Below are positions 49,601 through 61,949 of a stretch of 64,000 bases of DNA, in pieces. The position numbers and the translations under genes were made by a program. Source of the DNA: Himantopus leucocephalus (Eukaryota > Chordata > Aves > Charadriiformes > Recurvirostridae); NCBI GenBank assembly GCA_003993805.1, contig RSEF01000005.1:41117410-41181409 (forward strand), given 5' to 3'. Below the pieces are notes generated by a model. It was not told where the DNA came from and ran no database searches. It saw nothing but the letters and a program-made list of their open reading frames with translations. The stretch's first letter is position 1. Each line of letters begins with the position of its first letter.

Positions 49601-52600
49601 TTCACTGAGAATTGCTGAGTAACCACAAGGAAAAGAAAACATTAAAGATCACTCATCTGTTAAGGGTTGTCCCTGAAACATGAGGCACAAAACAGATCCA
49701 TAAGGCCAGACCTCCCTCCAACCCCAGGGACAGGTTTCTGCAACATTTGGTGACATCCTCCTCTGGCACAATACATAAAAAGCTTCAAAGCTGTACAGAA
49801 CTGTAAGCAGGTTGTCAGTGAGACTTTACTGCATGCATTTACGACACATACGGGATGACACAGATTTTACAGCAGTAAGCCACTGTGTTCACTAGAACAT
49901 CACCAGTCTAATTGGAAGGCCACGTTAAGTACACTTGAGAGACTGAATTCAGGACAAGATTGTAATGCATTGACAAAAAGGTTTTGGAAAAAGTCACACT
50001 ACCTAACAGAACTACTGCTACTACTCCCTAATTTCCACAACCATTTCAAACAACTTTTGCAATTGCTAAATACAGGAGATTTGTAGAAATTTCCTCTCAG
50101 TGTATTTCTGCCAGAATAAATAACTGCTAACTGTGGAACTGTCACCTTCTGGAGAGCAAGCAAAGATGAAATTCTAGCATCTTTAGACAAAACACAAAAC
50201 CATTTCCTGCACAAGCCTGTTTTAGCTGCAATGACTGGAAAAAATGACAAGCAGCATTTCTCCAGAAACAAAGCAAATATGAACAGCAACCCCTTAAAGA
50301 AAAAACAACATAGTAACAGTTATCTACTGTACAGAACAGATGCTCTAGGAATATATAGATATATCCAGGGATACAAGTACGCAAGTAGCAGAATTGCATT
50401 AATAACTTTGGCACCTAAAGGGAACCTGCAACAGCACCCACTTCTGGTGATCTTTTACGACATAATGCAATAGAAAAAGAGTACAAAAGTCCAGAACGAT
50501 ACTCCAAGGATTAAAGGTTACTGAGCTCACGAGGACCCAGCACTCATTCCCAAAGTCAGTTCTTAGAGCCGCATGCAGCGGAGATTTAGAAATCTCTAGC
50601 AACACTCTCCATCCTGTAACAGTTTCACAGCACTTTTCTCTCTTTGTCAGGAAAGCCATTCCTGGATTAGTCTTTCACTTCAACATTTATCACTGCATTT
50701 TTCAGAATGCATTCAGATCAACAGATTAATCATAGAACCATAGAATACCAAGTGGAAGGGACCTCAAGGATCATCTGGTTGAACCTTTCTTGGCAAAAGC
50801 ACAGTCTAGACAAGATGGCCCAGCGCCCTCTCCAGTCAAATCTTGAAAGTGTCCANNNNNNNNNNNNNNNNNNNNNNNNNNNNNNNNNNNNNNNNNNNNN
50901 NNNNNNNNNNNNNNNNNNNNNNNNNNNNNNNNNNNNNNNNNNNNNNNNNNNNNNNGGGTGACATTAGCCTTCTTCCAGTCTTCTGGAACATCCCCAATCT
51001 CCATGACTTCTCAAAGATTATGAGGAGCGGCCTCGCAATAACGTCAGCCAGCTCTCTTAACACCCTCAGGTGGATATTGCCAAAGTGAATTTAAATTTAT
51101 TAGTAGATTTAGGGGAATTTTCTTTCTTACTATATTTATTCTTTATATATTTATTTACATTTATTCTTACTATAAGAGAATCCTCAGTTTCTCTTTAATT
51201 GCTTGAACACTGTTTCTTCTACTTTTACATTTACCCTTCATCCTCTGACCATTTTTTTCCTTTTCTTTTCCCTGAAACATTCAAGAAACAGGAAGAAGAC
51301 ATAAAATCTGAGAAGTGCCTTCCTCTAAGTTCTGATCTACAGGTATCAGAAACTGAGAAAGGGAATTGCAGGTCTGACCTGACCAGAGCAAAGGAAAGGC
51401 AAACAGGGTATCTATTGAACAATCACAGAGAAAAGTCCCAGCAAGGCTTTGGATCAGACCTAGAAAGACACATGCAGTCCTAAAACTTCAAGGAGCATTT
51501 TAACGTTATTCTCAGTCATGAGCTCCACATTTGCTGTCTAGCCTTAGGCAAACCTTTTTTAACCAAATCTAAGGCACCTAAATCTGGAGTTAAGATATAG
51601 GGCACAATGAAGTTCTTCAGTTGCAGTGTACTTTAAACATGCACTCAAGAGTGGTAACTTTATGATACCTACCTTAGGTGACACATAGCAGTACACTTTT
51701 TTAGGTTTCTTCACTTTCTCAGGGGTTTGGCTGTCAGAGGGAGAATCTTCATCTTCATCCTCAGTTGCAGTAGAAGGACGGCGCTGAGAGGAGCTCAGGT
51801 GCGTTAGTGGAAGTTGCCACTGACTGTTGGTATAACTAGGAGCATCATAAAGGTAGGCTTCAAAGTAAATACTGACACCTGAGGTGGACACATTGCGTTC
51901 TACAATGTTCTTTTCATTCTCTGAGGGAAATAGATATAAAAGAGTTCGGTAAATCTTAACAGAGACCAGAATCAAAAAGTAAAGAATCCACAGACCACCA
52001 CCAAATTAGTTCCTATGATTTTAAAGAAAAGGCTGCACAACCAAAGGAAAACCTGGTCAAGTTAAGCTCTGATAAAGAGAACCCAGGAGCAGGATGAAAA
52101 GATTTCAAGGCAGCAGTTTGGAACCTCTGTCTCAGAGCACCAGCCTGAAGGCATAGCCACATGTCAGCCACATTGCAGACTGGCTCACTCCTGAAGAAAC
52201 CAGGAATTATAAAATTGTAAAAAAGCACATAGGTTACATGCAGTGTTCTCATCCATATAGCTTAACATACAATACACGACTGGCTTGCTTACGGTATGGC
52301 TCAGATGCCAAGTACTAGCAAGCAATAAAAATTGACTGATTTCAGAGGTAAACCTCCTGAGACAGGTGAAAAAACCACACCTGCTTTTATCTGCTGATGG
52401 AGGAGAGAGTATCAGCCTTCAGAGATCTCCCTTGTCAGCAGCAAATTCATTTACCTTGGCATTTTTAAATGAATAGGCATTCCTTTAACAATTAAGCATG
52501 GCTAGCCTGCAGGGAAGCCACATTTAGCTCTGCTACACAAGTATGCCAAGCATCTTGTTAGAGGACACCTGGAGAAAGAATACTGAGTAGCTCTTGACTC

Positions 52601-55600
52601 ACCACTTAGAACAATGATGTCAAAATCACCATTGCTTATGGGCTGGTTCTGGTAGGAGATGCAGGCATGGAAACACCCCCTACAGTGCAAGGTGAGTCGG
52701 AAGAACACTTCGCAAGTCTGTCGATTGGACACCACAGACTTCTCAAACACAACATCAGAGCTCTCTTCTTCTTGAGGACCCAGCTAAACAGAAAACAAAT
52801 GAGTAAGGGGCAGTTCTCTAGCTCACCTGAAGTCAAGCAGCAAGGGATGAGGTTGCACTCACCTCATGGATGGAGACGCTGTAATTGTGCTCATCTATCA
52901 GGGACACAGAATTGCTGGTGGGATTGTCATACTCATCTCTGGGAACTATCTGCAGAGTGTGCTGCTGCCCACAGGTCAGCACCAGAGTGGAGAAATGGCC
53001 GACAATTTTGGTTTTGGAGGGAACCACCATCCCTGAAGCAGACAACAAGAGTTTAGAGTCTAACAAATTCCAAGGTGAAGCTAGAAAGAACAAAGGAAAA
53101 GCAACTAGGGGCACAATACCCTTAAAAATGGATCAAATCTAAACACATTCTATGCCCCTACATTCAAAACCCAAAGCATCTGAGCACTAAAATACACGGT
53201 GTGGTGCACAGGGTTTGCCTTGGGTCAGAAACTTAATACTGATAAAGCAAACCTAGTTACTAGCCCTCTAAAGAATGTTTTTCCACCTTTCTAACCTTCA
53301 GCTTGCTCCCGCTGCACAAAGTACAAGTCAGCTGACATCCAAGGAAACACACAAATTCAGCTTGCCAAACAAACTTTAGTGGGGAGGGTACCCAAGTTAA
53401 ATCTGAGCTTCCTCTTTCTGAAGGGGTATCTTAGGAAGCTTTGTATCTATTTGTATCTATTCACAATGCAGTGGAATAGAGGTACTTTCAATGCACATGA
53501 AACATAAAAGATGCCGATCGGGGTGAAAAAACAAAAGTAGAAGGAAACAAATTTAAAACGGATAAAAAGCAAGTGTTTTTAAAGAAGTGTAGAATCAAAG
53601 GCATCAATTGCAGATTGGGAGTTTAAGCAGTACTAATGACCTATTCTGTAACGCACTTTCTATTTTGCCACATACTGGTAGTCACAAGTATGTTTTAGTC
53701 AGGGGTCTATTGCCAGGATCTACACATGGGAAGAGGAAAATGGTGAAGGGTAACCCTTTCTCTGTCCCCGACCTATTTTAGCTGGAAACACATTTACCTA
53801 ATTGCCTCCAATACCTCCAATCTACTTTGAATCAATAGCGGGCCACTTAGACCTTACCTGGTTGGAACACCTTGTAGTAGGGGCTGTAGGCCACATTCAA
53901 GCCACCGAGTTTTACAGTGATCTCATATCTCCCAGCCCTGCGCACAGTGAAGGCCACTTTCACCACATTGGAATTCGGCTCCTGAAGAACTTCCTGGGTT
54001 ACAGGAATATCAATTGCTAGCTCCACGTGGCAGATGTGAACTCGCAGCCCCACAGGGCGGTGAGCAGGGAAGGGTTGCCCATTTTTATAGAATAACTGCA
54101 TGGGAAATGGAGAAGTCCAGGTCAGCAAAAATATCCAGTGCACAGAAGAAGAGAAAGCAAGTCGCGCTGGGGAAACAAGGGCAAGAACCCCAGCTCTGTC
54201 ACATAGGCTGTGTTCTCCCAAGTGAAGAGGGCACAAGTGGGCACTGAACAGCCTCATTCTCTTTTGTGCTGGGGTTCAAATGAGTGCCCTGAGAAGAACA
54301 TGCCTCTAGGCATTTCTTCTCTGCGCTGTTAGTGCAATATCAGAGCAGACACCAAGAGAACCCACTACCAAAAGGAAAAAAGCAAAGCCACATCCTTTCA
54401 GAGAAACAAGCAGATCTTGTCCATTTGTAGAGCTAAGCTCTGGAAAAGCTCTCACCAATTTGTTATAGAAAACAGTGTGGAGAAGATGCTGACCTAAGGA
54501 GCTGACCCAGTCTGTAGTGATAAGAAGCATCAGCATGAAAACAATGTGTTAGATAAAAATCACAGGCAGCTTGATCACAGAAGTGATCTGCCAGATGATT
54601 TCAGAAGGTAACGTACCTCGACCAGTACTTCCTTACAAGGAAAGAATTACACCTTGAAACCGTATGTGCACGGCACTTCAAGAGCCAGCAGCTTGTCAGC
54701 CAGATCCTGCCTGCCATCTGCAATCAGCCTGCAGTCAGCAAAAGGTTACTACTATTCCCTGTTTCTAAATAACGGATGGCGTGGGGCCTGAAGTAGTATG
54801 TATCTTGACTGTCAGTGAAACCAGTGCGTGCAACAGCTACTGTTGATGAATAAAGGGCTAAGCAAATGGGAGACAAGCATGAAGTAAGTGGAAAGGCACA
54901 CTGCTGGAGCCACCATGAACTGACAGTCAGTAAGGTGAAGGGAATAAATTTAAACAGCAGGAACAGAACAAGTCCCTTTCCCCTTTGCTCTTTTTCACTG
55001 CCTGCCCTGGGGTTTGAACTCCTCACTTACCCTCAAGCAGAAGGGTTTTCCTCGCCTTCCCAAGAGCGAAGAGTACGGCAGCCTAGCTGAACCTTTCTTC
55101 TTATTCTGATACCCATCTGGGTGGGGAATGTGGGGCAGAAAGGTGGGCCCATGAGCCCAGCAAAACCTGTTCAAACTTTCTCCACGTGGCTCCAAACTCT
55201 GTGTTCAGGCCCCTCACCCATCTAATTTCTGTACTTGTCCCATTCCCCTAGACTTTTGGGATTGGAAGGAAATGAGAGTCCTTGGCAGGCTTTTCCAGGT
55301 CAGACAGAATAACACTCAATTTTGGAGGAACGGGGAGTGGCCATGAAGCTTTACAGCTCTTGGGTTGGTAAAATGCCCACTCCCACGCTCCCAACTTCAG
55401 CTGCACAATCAAAAGATAGCACCAAGTCTGTTGAAGGCAAGCCTCAGCCCACTCACTTCCCAGTAAAGGAAGCAGTAGATAGGACAAGCCTGGTCCCCTC
55501 CGGCTCTTCAGAGGATTCTAAAGAGAGGGAGATAAGATTTTAAGGAGTGCAAACCTTAGATATGTACTTACAGAGTTCTGCAGAGTTACACAGGGCAGAA

Positions 55601-56636
55601 GTCATAAACAGATAGCTTTCCTACTCCTAAGTTACATCCAGCTCAGCCCAATCAAAAAACATTTGAAGAGCCCATCCCTAACTCAGACCTCTGTTCCTGC
55701 CCCCAAAACTGCATGGAAACAGAAATATTCCCTTACATGCACTCGGAAGGCCATGCTATGGCCCACCTCATAGGGGTCCTTCCAATCCCAGGAGATTTTG
55801 CAGGACCGGGGATCCAGGTAGTTGCCTCGCACGTAGTCATAAATAGTTCGGTCCCCTCGGCGTTCCCGGTCCTCATGCTGAAGGAAGCTGACTATACGTG
55901 CGGCAAGCTCAAAGAGGAACTTAATGGTGAAGAAGAAAGCTACCACAGATACCGTGATCCCACCTGCAGGAAGGAGAGAACAGAGGGTGGTTGCAGCAGC
56001 ATGGTTGAGTCACGCACCAAAATGCCCTATGCATCAGCCCAAGATGCCTTTTATTAATGACATTCTACTCAACTGCAAATTAGGTGTTTAAGGCAGAAGC
56101 TATTGTGTGAACATTTACGGTTTGTGTTATGCTACAAGTAAGGTTAGAAAATAACAAGTCCCTTGAAACTCTGCAAATGGCTGCAAACAGAGGAAATAGG
56201 TAAAGGCGGTAGAGTCTCAGGTATGGCTAGCAGACATCCCAACAGAAGCACAGAACTCCCTTTGAGTTGCAAATTAGAACTACAGAGATTCCTCCAAGGG
56301 AAACAGTCATATAAGCACACAACCCCTGCACATCATGTTAAGGCTGGATTAAGAAGCATCACGGAAGCAACAACCCTGCACTAGTTCTTGAAAGAAAAAG
56401 TAAGGGGATGGCTTAGGAATGAAGTCAATGGAAGGACTTTAGGAACAAGAAGAATGGTGGGGAGGCAAATCTGCCAGGTGGAGGGCACAGTGCCGGGTGA
56501 CAGTAACTTCATGTTTGTTAGGTAGACTCTGAACTAACATGAAAGCAGAGGCTTTCAAGAAACCCTTCTAAAGCCTATGGAGAGGTCAACAAATACAGTG
56601 GCAGCCTTTCCTTCACTTACCAATAATGTAAAACAT
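42829..56636 (-). CDS. AREL1: Apoptosis-resistant HECT E3 ubiquitin ligase 1, complete
   Basis: AREL1 (KIAA0317) is a HECT-type E3 ligase that ubiquitinates the pro-apoptotic proteins SMAC/DIABLO, HTRA2 and ARTS. Eighteen minus-strand coding exons are 56636-56621, 55963-55737, 54095-53858, 53032-52863, 52783-52603, 51920-51673, 49614-49537, 49032-48891, 48483-48362, 46578-46503, 46127-46018, 45491-45312, 45159-45034, 44837-44708, 44621-44563, 44373-44284, 43284-43109 and 42931-42829. All phases join, and the total is 2472 nt, or 823 codons plus stop, equal to the human protein. In order: a hydrophobic N-terminal segment (about residues 5-30, ending [11 protein letters not shown]), a filamin-type repeat (about 50-160), a linker with an acidic Ser-rich stretch (about 305-335), and a HECT domain (about 483-823). 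Catalytic Cys790 lies in PTAHTCFNQLCLP. Two introns use GC-AG sites. The protein looks intact. Confidence 0.98.
43109..43284 (-). CDS. AREL1: AREL1 coding exon 17: HECT C-lobe, ends inside the catalytic Cys codon
   Basis: The exon encodes [20 protein letters not shown] and [20 protein letters not shown] through [18 protein letters not shown], then the two bases TG. The intron begins GCAAGT rather than GTAAGT. With the first T of the next exon the codon becomes TGT, Cys790, the ubiquitin-thioester cysteine. The acceptor of this exon is TTAACAG, and the intron before it also starts with GC. Confidence 0.96.
46160..46370 (+). repeat. Interspersed repeat, copy A (AREL1 intron 10)
   Basis: This stretch is alignable by eye with 47770-47970: gatgcatgctgctcagtatt, ctctaggttctgctcccaaa, a gggcttcaggtccc segment, and gaatagcaccagcag occur in both in the same order and spacing. 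The body has SINE-like (MIR/CORE) features (ggttctgctcccaaa, cttcaggtccc). I cannot name the family with certainty. Confidence 0.7.
46503..46578 (-). CDS. AREL1: AREL1 coding exon 10: start of the HECT domain
   Basis: The 76-nt exon encodes [20 protein letters not shown] then FQDEE, in which the HECT fold begins. Its acceptor (GCAG) is preceded on the minus strand by an uninterrupted run of 31 T and then an N at 46614, so the polypyrimidine tract is a homopolymer and the local length is uncertain. The donor is G|GTGAGT. Confidence 0.95.
46583..46614. repeat. 31-base poly-A run ending in N at an AREL1 splice acceptor
   Basis: Plus-strand A run from 46583 to 46613 followed by an N. On the minus strand it is the polypyrimidine tract of AREL1 exon 10. 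Confidence 0.95.
47770..47970 (+). repeat. Interspersed repeat, copy B (AREL1 intron 9)
   Basis: Second copy of the repeat at 46160-46370: catgcatgcagctcagtaac, gctctaggttctgctcccaa, gggcctcaggttcc and acagaacagcaccagcag in matching order, with moderate divergence. Both copies have the same orientation in neighbouring introns, so either two insertions of one family or an old local duplication is possible. Confidence 0.7.
50727..51085 (-). mobile_element. CR1 LINE fragment with reverse-transcriptase remnant, interrupted by an assembly gap
   Basis: At 50727 the plus strand reads aatcatagaaccatagaata, the reverse complement of the CR1 terminal repeat (ATTCTATG). It continues as antisense CR1 into a gap of 100 Ns (50856-50955). 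Beyond the gap the minus strand encodes pieces of CR1 reverse transcriptase in two frames: [20 protein letters not shown] and, in the other frame, [13 protein letters not shown]. The frame change shows a dead copy. In a full CR1 these parts are more than 1 kb apart, so either the gap hides a longer element or there is an internal deletion. It lies in AREL1 intron 6. Confidence 0.85.
50856..50955. other. Assembly gap of 100 Ns within the CR1 element
   Basis: A run of exactly 100 Ns in the middle of a CR1 copy, a typical place for assembly to break. The real size of the missing part is unknown. Confidence 0.99.
51673..51920 (-). CDS. AREL1: AREL1 coding exon 6: linker with acidic serine-rich stretch
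   Basis: The exon encodes residues 278-360, beginning [20 protein letters not shown]. It includes [20 protein letters not shown] and ends in the basic [17 protein letters not shown]. This is the most divergent part of the protein relative to the mammalian sequence I recall, but it keeps the length. The acidic/Ser run has the look of casein-kinase-2-type phosphorylation sites, which is inference. Confidence 0.93.
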
Positions 56637-56680
56637 CAGGTCCCTTCGGTGAGACACACAGCCGAGGATCACAGCTGCAT
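56621..56680 (-). CDS. AREL1: AREL1 first coding exon with 5' UTR portion
   Basis: The minus strand reads an acceptor-like TTCTAG, then 44 bases of 5' UTR, then ATG at 56636-56634 encoding MFYII and the first base of a glycine codon, and a consensus donor G|GTAAGT. MFYIIGG followed by [10 protein letters not shown] in the next exon matches the start of mammalian AREL1 (MFYVIGG). If the acceptor is as drawn, the exon opens with an upstream ATG followed after two codons by a stop. Confidence 0.85.
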
Positions 56681-57667
56681 CTAGAACACAAAATAGGCCA
56701 AGTCCAGTCCAATGACTCTTCCTCACACACACTGGCCTAAATTTGATCTATGATTCCTCAGACAAATACCTATCAATCATCTATCTTCCTCTCCAAGGAC
56801 ATCCCTAAATCCCATTGTTCCATAAGACTGTGAACTATGCAAACAGCACAGCATGCTACAAAGAATAGCTCTCCCTCCATCACAGATTTCCATTCAGATG
56901 CAGGGATCTATAAGAAAGACAACATATTATCCCCAGGAACCAGTGAAAGTGGGCTCTGGGTAATGCAAGAAGGAGCTACTTTTTGCAGGATCATCAACTT
57001 TGACAGCAGCAGCCAAAGGCCACTCATCCAAACTCTCACACCTACTTGTTTCTGCAAGTCACAAAGTTAACTTCTAGTCTGCCATGAAAGCACATCACTG
57101 AGTCACCACCAACATGGACAGAAGCTGACCCTCACCCAGCAACCTTAGAAGAAAAAGCTATGGAATAAAAGGGTTGCAGACAAGACCATCCCCATTTGTT
57201 CACAAGAAACAAAATCCTTCTAGGGCAGAGCTGAATCCATTTTTTGCCCTGTAACTCTGCTATGGAAAGTATCAATGCAACTGGAAAACAGTCCATCCGT
57301 GTTTTTCTACTCACTTTTGCAAAGTGGACCTTCTCCACTGAAACTCTTGCTGATCAACACATAAGCTAAGACCTTCGTTTTGGACACTATTAAGATTACG
57401 GCAATTTTTAGAGACACCAATCTAGAATCAAGTTCTCATTAACGGGACCGCTAAACAAACATGTAGTAAAAAGACCACACCCAGAACAACAACATGCTGT
57501 TTGGTTGATAAGACACAGCTGACAGATGGAACAAGAGCAGCAGCAAGGAACATGTGTGACAATTAGACAAACAATTTGGCATACACTAATGCGTACAATA
57601 TAGCTCGCCGTGTCACCATTCAGTTAGTGAGAAGCTACATTGTGCATTCAAGCTGCTTTTTCTTCTC

Positions 57668-57683
57668 TTTTTTTTTTTTTTTT
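57668..57683. repeat. Poly-T run
   Basis: Sixteen consecutive Ts in the first intron of AREL1, with no adjacent target-site duplication recognised. Confidence 0.9.
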
Positions 57684-58587
57684 ACAAACACAAAAGGGGA
57701 GTTATTCATCAGTCATCTCAACAGCAGCAGCAATGGACATCAGCATGCAGGAAGCTTAAATGAGGTATTTCCCCGAACAAAAGCCATGACTTCCCAGCCC
57801 AGCAAATCCCCTTTGCTGGCCTCCACAGATATTCCATCCCTCCAACCAAAGAGCAATCACATACCTTTACACAAGTGCCCATGTTCTAAAAGCCAAAAGA
57901 GGGGTACGCATCCTTCCTCTTTGTGCCCAACACCGGGGCAAACATCAGCAAGAAGAGTCCATAGAGAAGATTACCACAGAAGGAGAAACTCCTGGAACTT
58001 GCATCACAAAATCATTGCTGAAACGTAAGCACTTGAGCACAGCAATTTCTTCCTCTGCGGAAAAGGGTTGTCAGGCAATGCTGCTCCCTGCAGCCTGTCG
58101 TTTGCTAGCTTCCCTGGAAAAGGAAAAAACAGATAGAGAAAAGTTAGATCTCTCCTTTGTTGTGGACAAATCTAGCGAGCATAAACACAAGAGGTGTAAG
58201 ATGCATAGTATCACTAGACATCAAATCCATAGCAGAGGTGCTGTAAAGGTGTTGCTGTTGATGAGGTGCTAGGTTTCACCATATCCTCAACCTCCACCTA
58301 TCACAATCTCATTTCATTATATGACCTCCTGAAACTAGCAAGTTCAAGATGGGACAAAACACATCCTGCCTCCATAGGTTTCACTGAAAAGCTAAGAACC
58401 TGCAAGCTATTCATGAGGACTGCTAAGATCAGGTTCCACTTCAAGCCTTCACACCCCACAAAATGCCATGTACTATTCTCAAATGGATTTTGCCCAGATC
58501 TAGAGGGCTATTTATAATCAAGCCTAAAAAAAATAAAATAAATCTTTGAAAGTTCTTGGACCCCAGAGCAAATGAGATAATTTTTTT

Positions 58588-58606
58588 GCTGCTGCTGCTG
58601 CTGTTT
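58588..58606. repeat. Short GCT/CTG trinucleotide repeat
   Basis: Five to six CTG units on the plus strand, preceded by a T run, in the first intron of AREL1. They are short and therefore unlikely to be unstable. Confidence 0.85.
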
Positions 58607-61600
58607 TAGGTATTCAGGAAACCGGTATCCTCACAAGGAATTTCAATTTCAGCAGCATTACCCACTAAATTACACTTTACTGTCGGATTGAGATAAGAAA
58701 ATAAAAATCTAACAACAAGGATTGATGCAGCCCACAAAACCCAGGACATATGCCAGAAGAAAAGCCACAGAGCCTACACAGTCGGTATCTACTCATTCAG
58801 AATACAGATTATATGAAGGAGTAAGAATGAAACGAACAGACCCAGGCTCACCACAGCAGCTGTCTGTAAAGACAGTAACCTCTTCTGGGGATGTGATACG
58901 CTCCTCCTGCCTGCCATACCACTGCCTCAGCAGCCACTTCCTCCTTACTCCCCCTTCATCTACTTTCCTCTTCAGATGTCTCTCGTTTCCCTCCATCCCA
59001 GTAATCATACAGATCTGGCTGCCTTTGCACACTTCCACTAAGCTTTCTAATGCACACAAAAACAGACAGGTAAGTCTGTGCAGAGCTCCGATTGCACTGC
59101 AGAAGCAGACAGACTCTCACTGCCTTTTCCTCCCCCATATCTCAAGGAAAATCCCACCCACTCAGCTATTTTCTTCTTTCCTCTGCTCGAGCAAACACTG
59201 TTGCAGTCCCCAGGGCGTAAGTTCTCGTTCTCCTCTTAGATGAAGCTTCAGGTTTCCAAACTCTGTATTAAGAATCACAGACCTAGCAATTTCCTTGCTA
59301 TTTCAGTTCTTTCACAGTACATATCCAAGGTGTGCTACAAATGCCTGGTTGAAATTCTGCTCCAGCTTGGCCTAGCTGTGGAAGGTGTGTGTCCCTCCTC
59401 CCCACACAGCTGCGGAATTTCACAGAAACTTACCAATGTTTCGGAATCTATGAGATCTCCCTCCAGCATCTTACAGAACCAGTCTCTTCACGTCACCAAA
59501 AAAAACCCCCATCAACGCAAAACTGGCACTGTGGGTTCAGCCACCTAAACTCTTTCTGCCTCAGTCCGTAACTCTTTCCCTTCTGTAAAGCATACCATAA
59601 GTCACACAGCCTCTGTCTCAAAAGCATAAAAAGAGAAAGACCCATCATTTCCACTACAAGGGCTTTTAAGTCAATTGTAGCCTGAGTCTCGAACTGCATT
59701 GCAGAATTTCAGAGCTCGCTGGACACAGTTATCTCCCTCAATCAGGACAGCAACTTCTCATTTTATTATCTGTACACAAAATGGTAAACATGACACCAAG
59801 TCAGGTGGCCACCAGAGATGAAGTGGCTGTCATACAATCAACTTCCCTCTAGCATACACACTGCCAGCAGCTTTGAGGATGCTCTTGCAGCTGGGATACA
59901 CTGGGGTAAAGAACCTAGTTGAGAGTAGCTGGTATCCAAGGTATGTTGCTACTCACTTATCAGAATGCAGATATAAACTAAAATAGCGTCTGTGCTAAGA
60001 ACTGCCAGCTAACAGTCTGGGAAACGAATTGTGAAAATCAGCAATATAAGGTGCCATCATAGCTAGGCTGAAAAAAAATGAATTGTCCGATAGGTCTTAG
60101 TGATCTTGATCCAAGGACAGAGCAAGCAATGGTCTCCTGACATCTGCAGGGAAAATGGGAATTTGGAAAACTTCACCTTGGTTTGACTCAAGGGCAAGTA
60201 CTGGCATAATTGGGATACACAGCATGGAATCATAAAATAAACTATATTAGCGCCATTACTCCTCTCAAGTCAGCAAGGAAAGAAAGGCCACTAATGGGAA
60301 TATTTTGTTTGTATTACTGATGCTGTGAAGTCAAAGGAACACAGTGCAAAGCTCCAGAAGAAAGCACAAGTGTAGCCGCACATACAAAAGGAACTATAAC
60401 ACAGCAACGGCACATTCACATGGCTACAGCTACAAAGCCAGTCGGGGGTATGCTATACAGAACTGATTTACTGAGGTCCCAGGAAATCCATTGTGCCTCT
60501 TGAGGTTTTTTTGGTGCACTGATAAATTGAACTTCCTTTCTTCTCTCCCTTCCAAAATTAAGAAAATCCAAAATTAAGAAGAAAGATGGGTTTAAAACCT
60601 TTCTGCAGGTTGATACTACCTCATCCAACCAAGATGAGAGAACCCTTCACCTCTGCACAGAACATTCCCTCGATCCATGTGCACGTGTCCACCACCAATA
60701 GCACAGGTGTCTCATGCCACATACAAGATGACAATTCTGAGTGAAAAGGCACAGTATTTTCTCACATTAACTAAAGCATGCACAAACCAACCAATAGGAA
60801 TGTCCACAGGAACCTAACTTTAAAATATACCCACAGAAGACTGAAGAGTCAGCGCAAAAGGCACTGAGCAGGCTCCAGTACCAGCTGTCAAGGACAAAAG
60901 CCACATCAATGGCCAGCGTCCATACAAAACAGTCACTCTCCTGTCAGGGCTGGCGTCCGTCATATGAATTTACACACAAGCCAAATAAAATAGTGACAAC
61001 GGGAAAAAGAAACCCATTGGAGACCTTTGCCAACTGCCGACATCTAAGGACTTTTCATCACAACTGAATCACCACCAGGGCTGTGAGCTCTTCTGGTTCT
61101 CCTCGAACACAGCAAGCCACCCAGATGGCAACTTCCAGGCAGGTCTCATCTTGACACCAGATCTGCTCCCAAGCCAGAACAACATTCAGCTTCTTACCAC
61201 CCTACACACCCACTGGGAGGACAGATTGCCGCCCTTTCTCCTTGACTATTTCCTTCACCCAAACCACTCAGGTCACCTAAGCAGCACCAGGGGAGCTCCA
61301 CCAACTGCATTTCCTCAACCAAAAATTAAGCCTGGCATGATCACCCAGGTGGAAAGCTGTTGAGCAAAGGTCTCCCACGGTGAACCTTATTCTCCTTTCA
61401 GTCTAATTTTCTTCCTCATTGTTGGAGCCTCAGTCACAGTTCTACTGCGGCCAGCGCTTCAGGAAGAAACTTCTGCATAGTACCTCACTGGCTATGTAGC
61501 TGCTTTACCTGACCAGCACACCAGATAAAACCGGTTACAACTGGAAGATACCAACAGCAACAGGTTCTCACTAACCCCAGAATCTTGTGCAAGAAAGATA

Positions 61601-61949
61601 ACGACAGGGATGCCTCTCTCTCACCCTGCCCTGGGCACTAGAAACCAAGCACCCGGGACTAGTCCAAAAACTTAGAGAATGTTTCCTCACGTGTGCAGAA
61701 AAAGTATTTTGGGTCAGATTACACCATTATGGCTGCAGAAAGCACAACTGAAATTACACTCATTTGCCAGGACTTCAGGTCACAACTGTTGCCAAGAACG
61801 ATGGATAACCACAGCCCACGGCTTTTCACGAAGAGGTTCAGGAGCGCAGCGACGCCAGCAACTACATTAACCCCTCAAACCACGCCAGCCCAGCCAGGTT
61901 AAGAGAGAGGGCAGAAGACCTCCGGACCTCCCCCAGCTCCACAAAACAG

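Noticed and set aside
50771..51004. Minus-strand frame as a protein-coding gene
   Set aside because: It runs through a 100-N gap and encodes CR1 reverse-transcriptase debris in a broken frame.
58722..59243. Plus-strand frame of 173 codons in AREL1 intron 1
   Set aside because: No domain, no splice partners, and antisense to the host gene; most likely chance.
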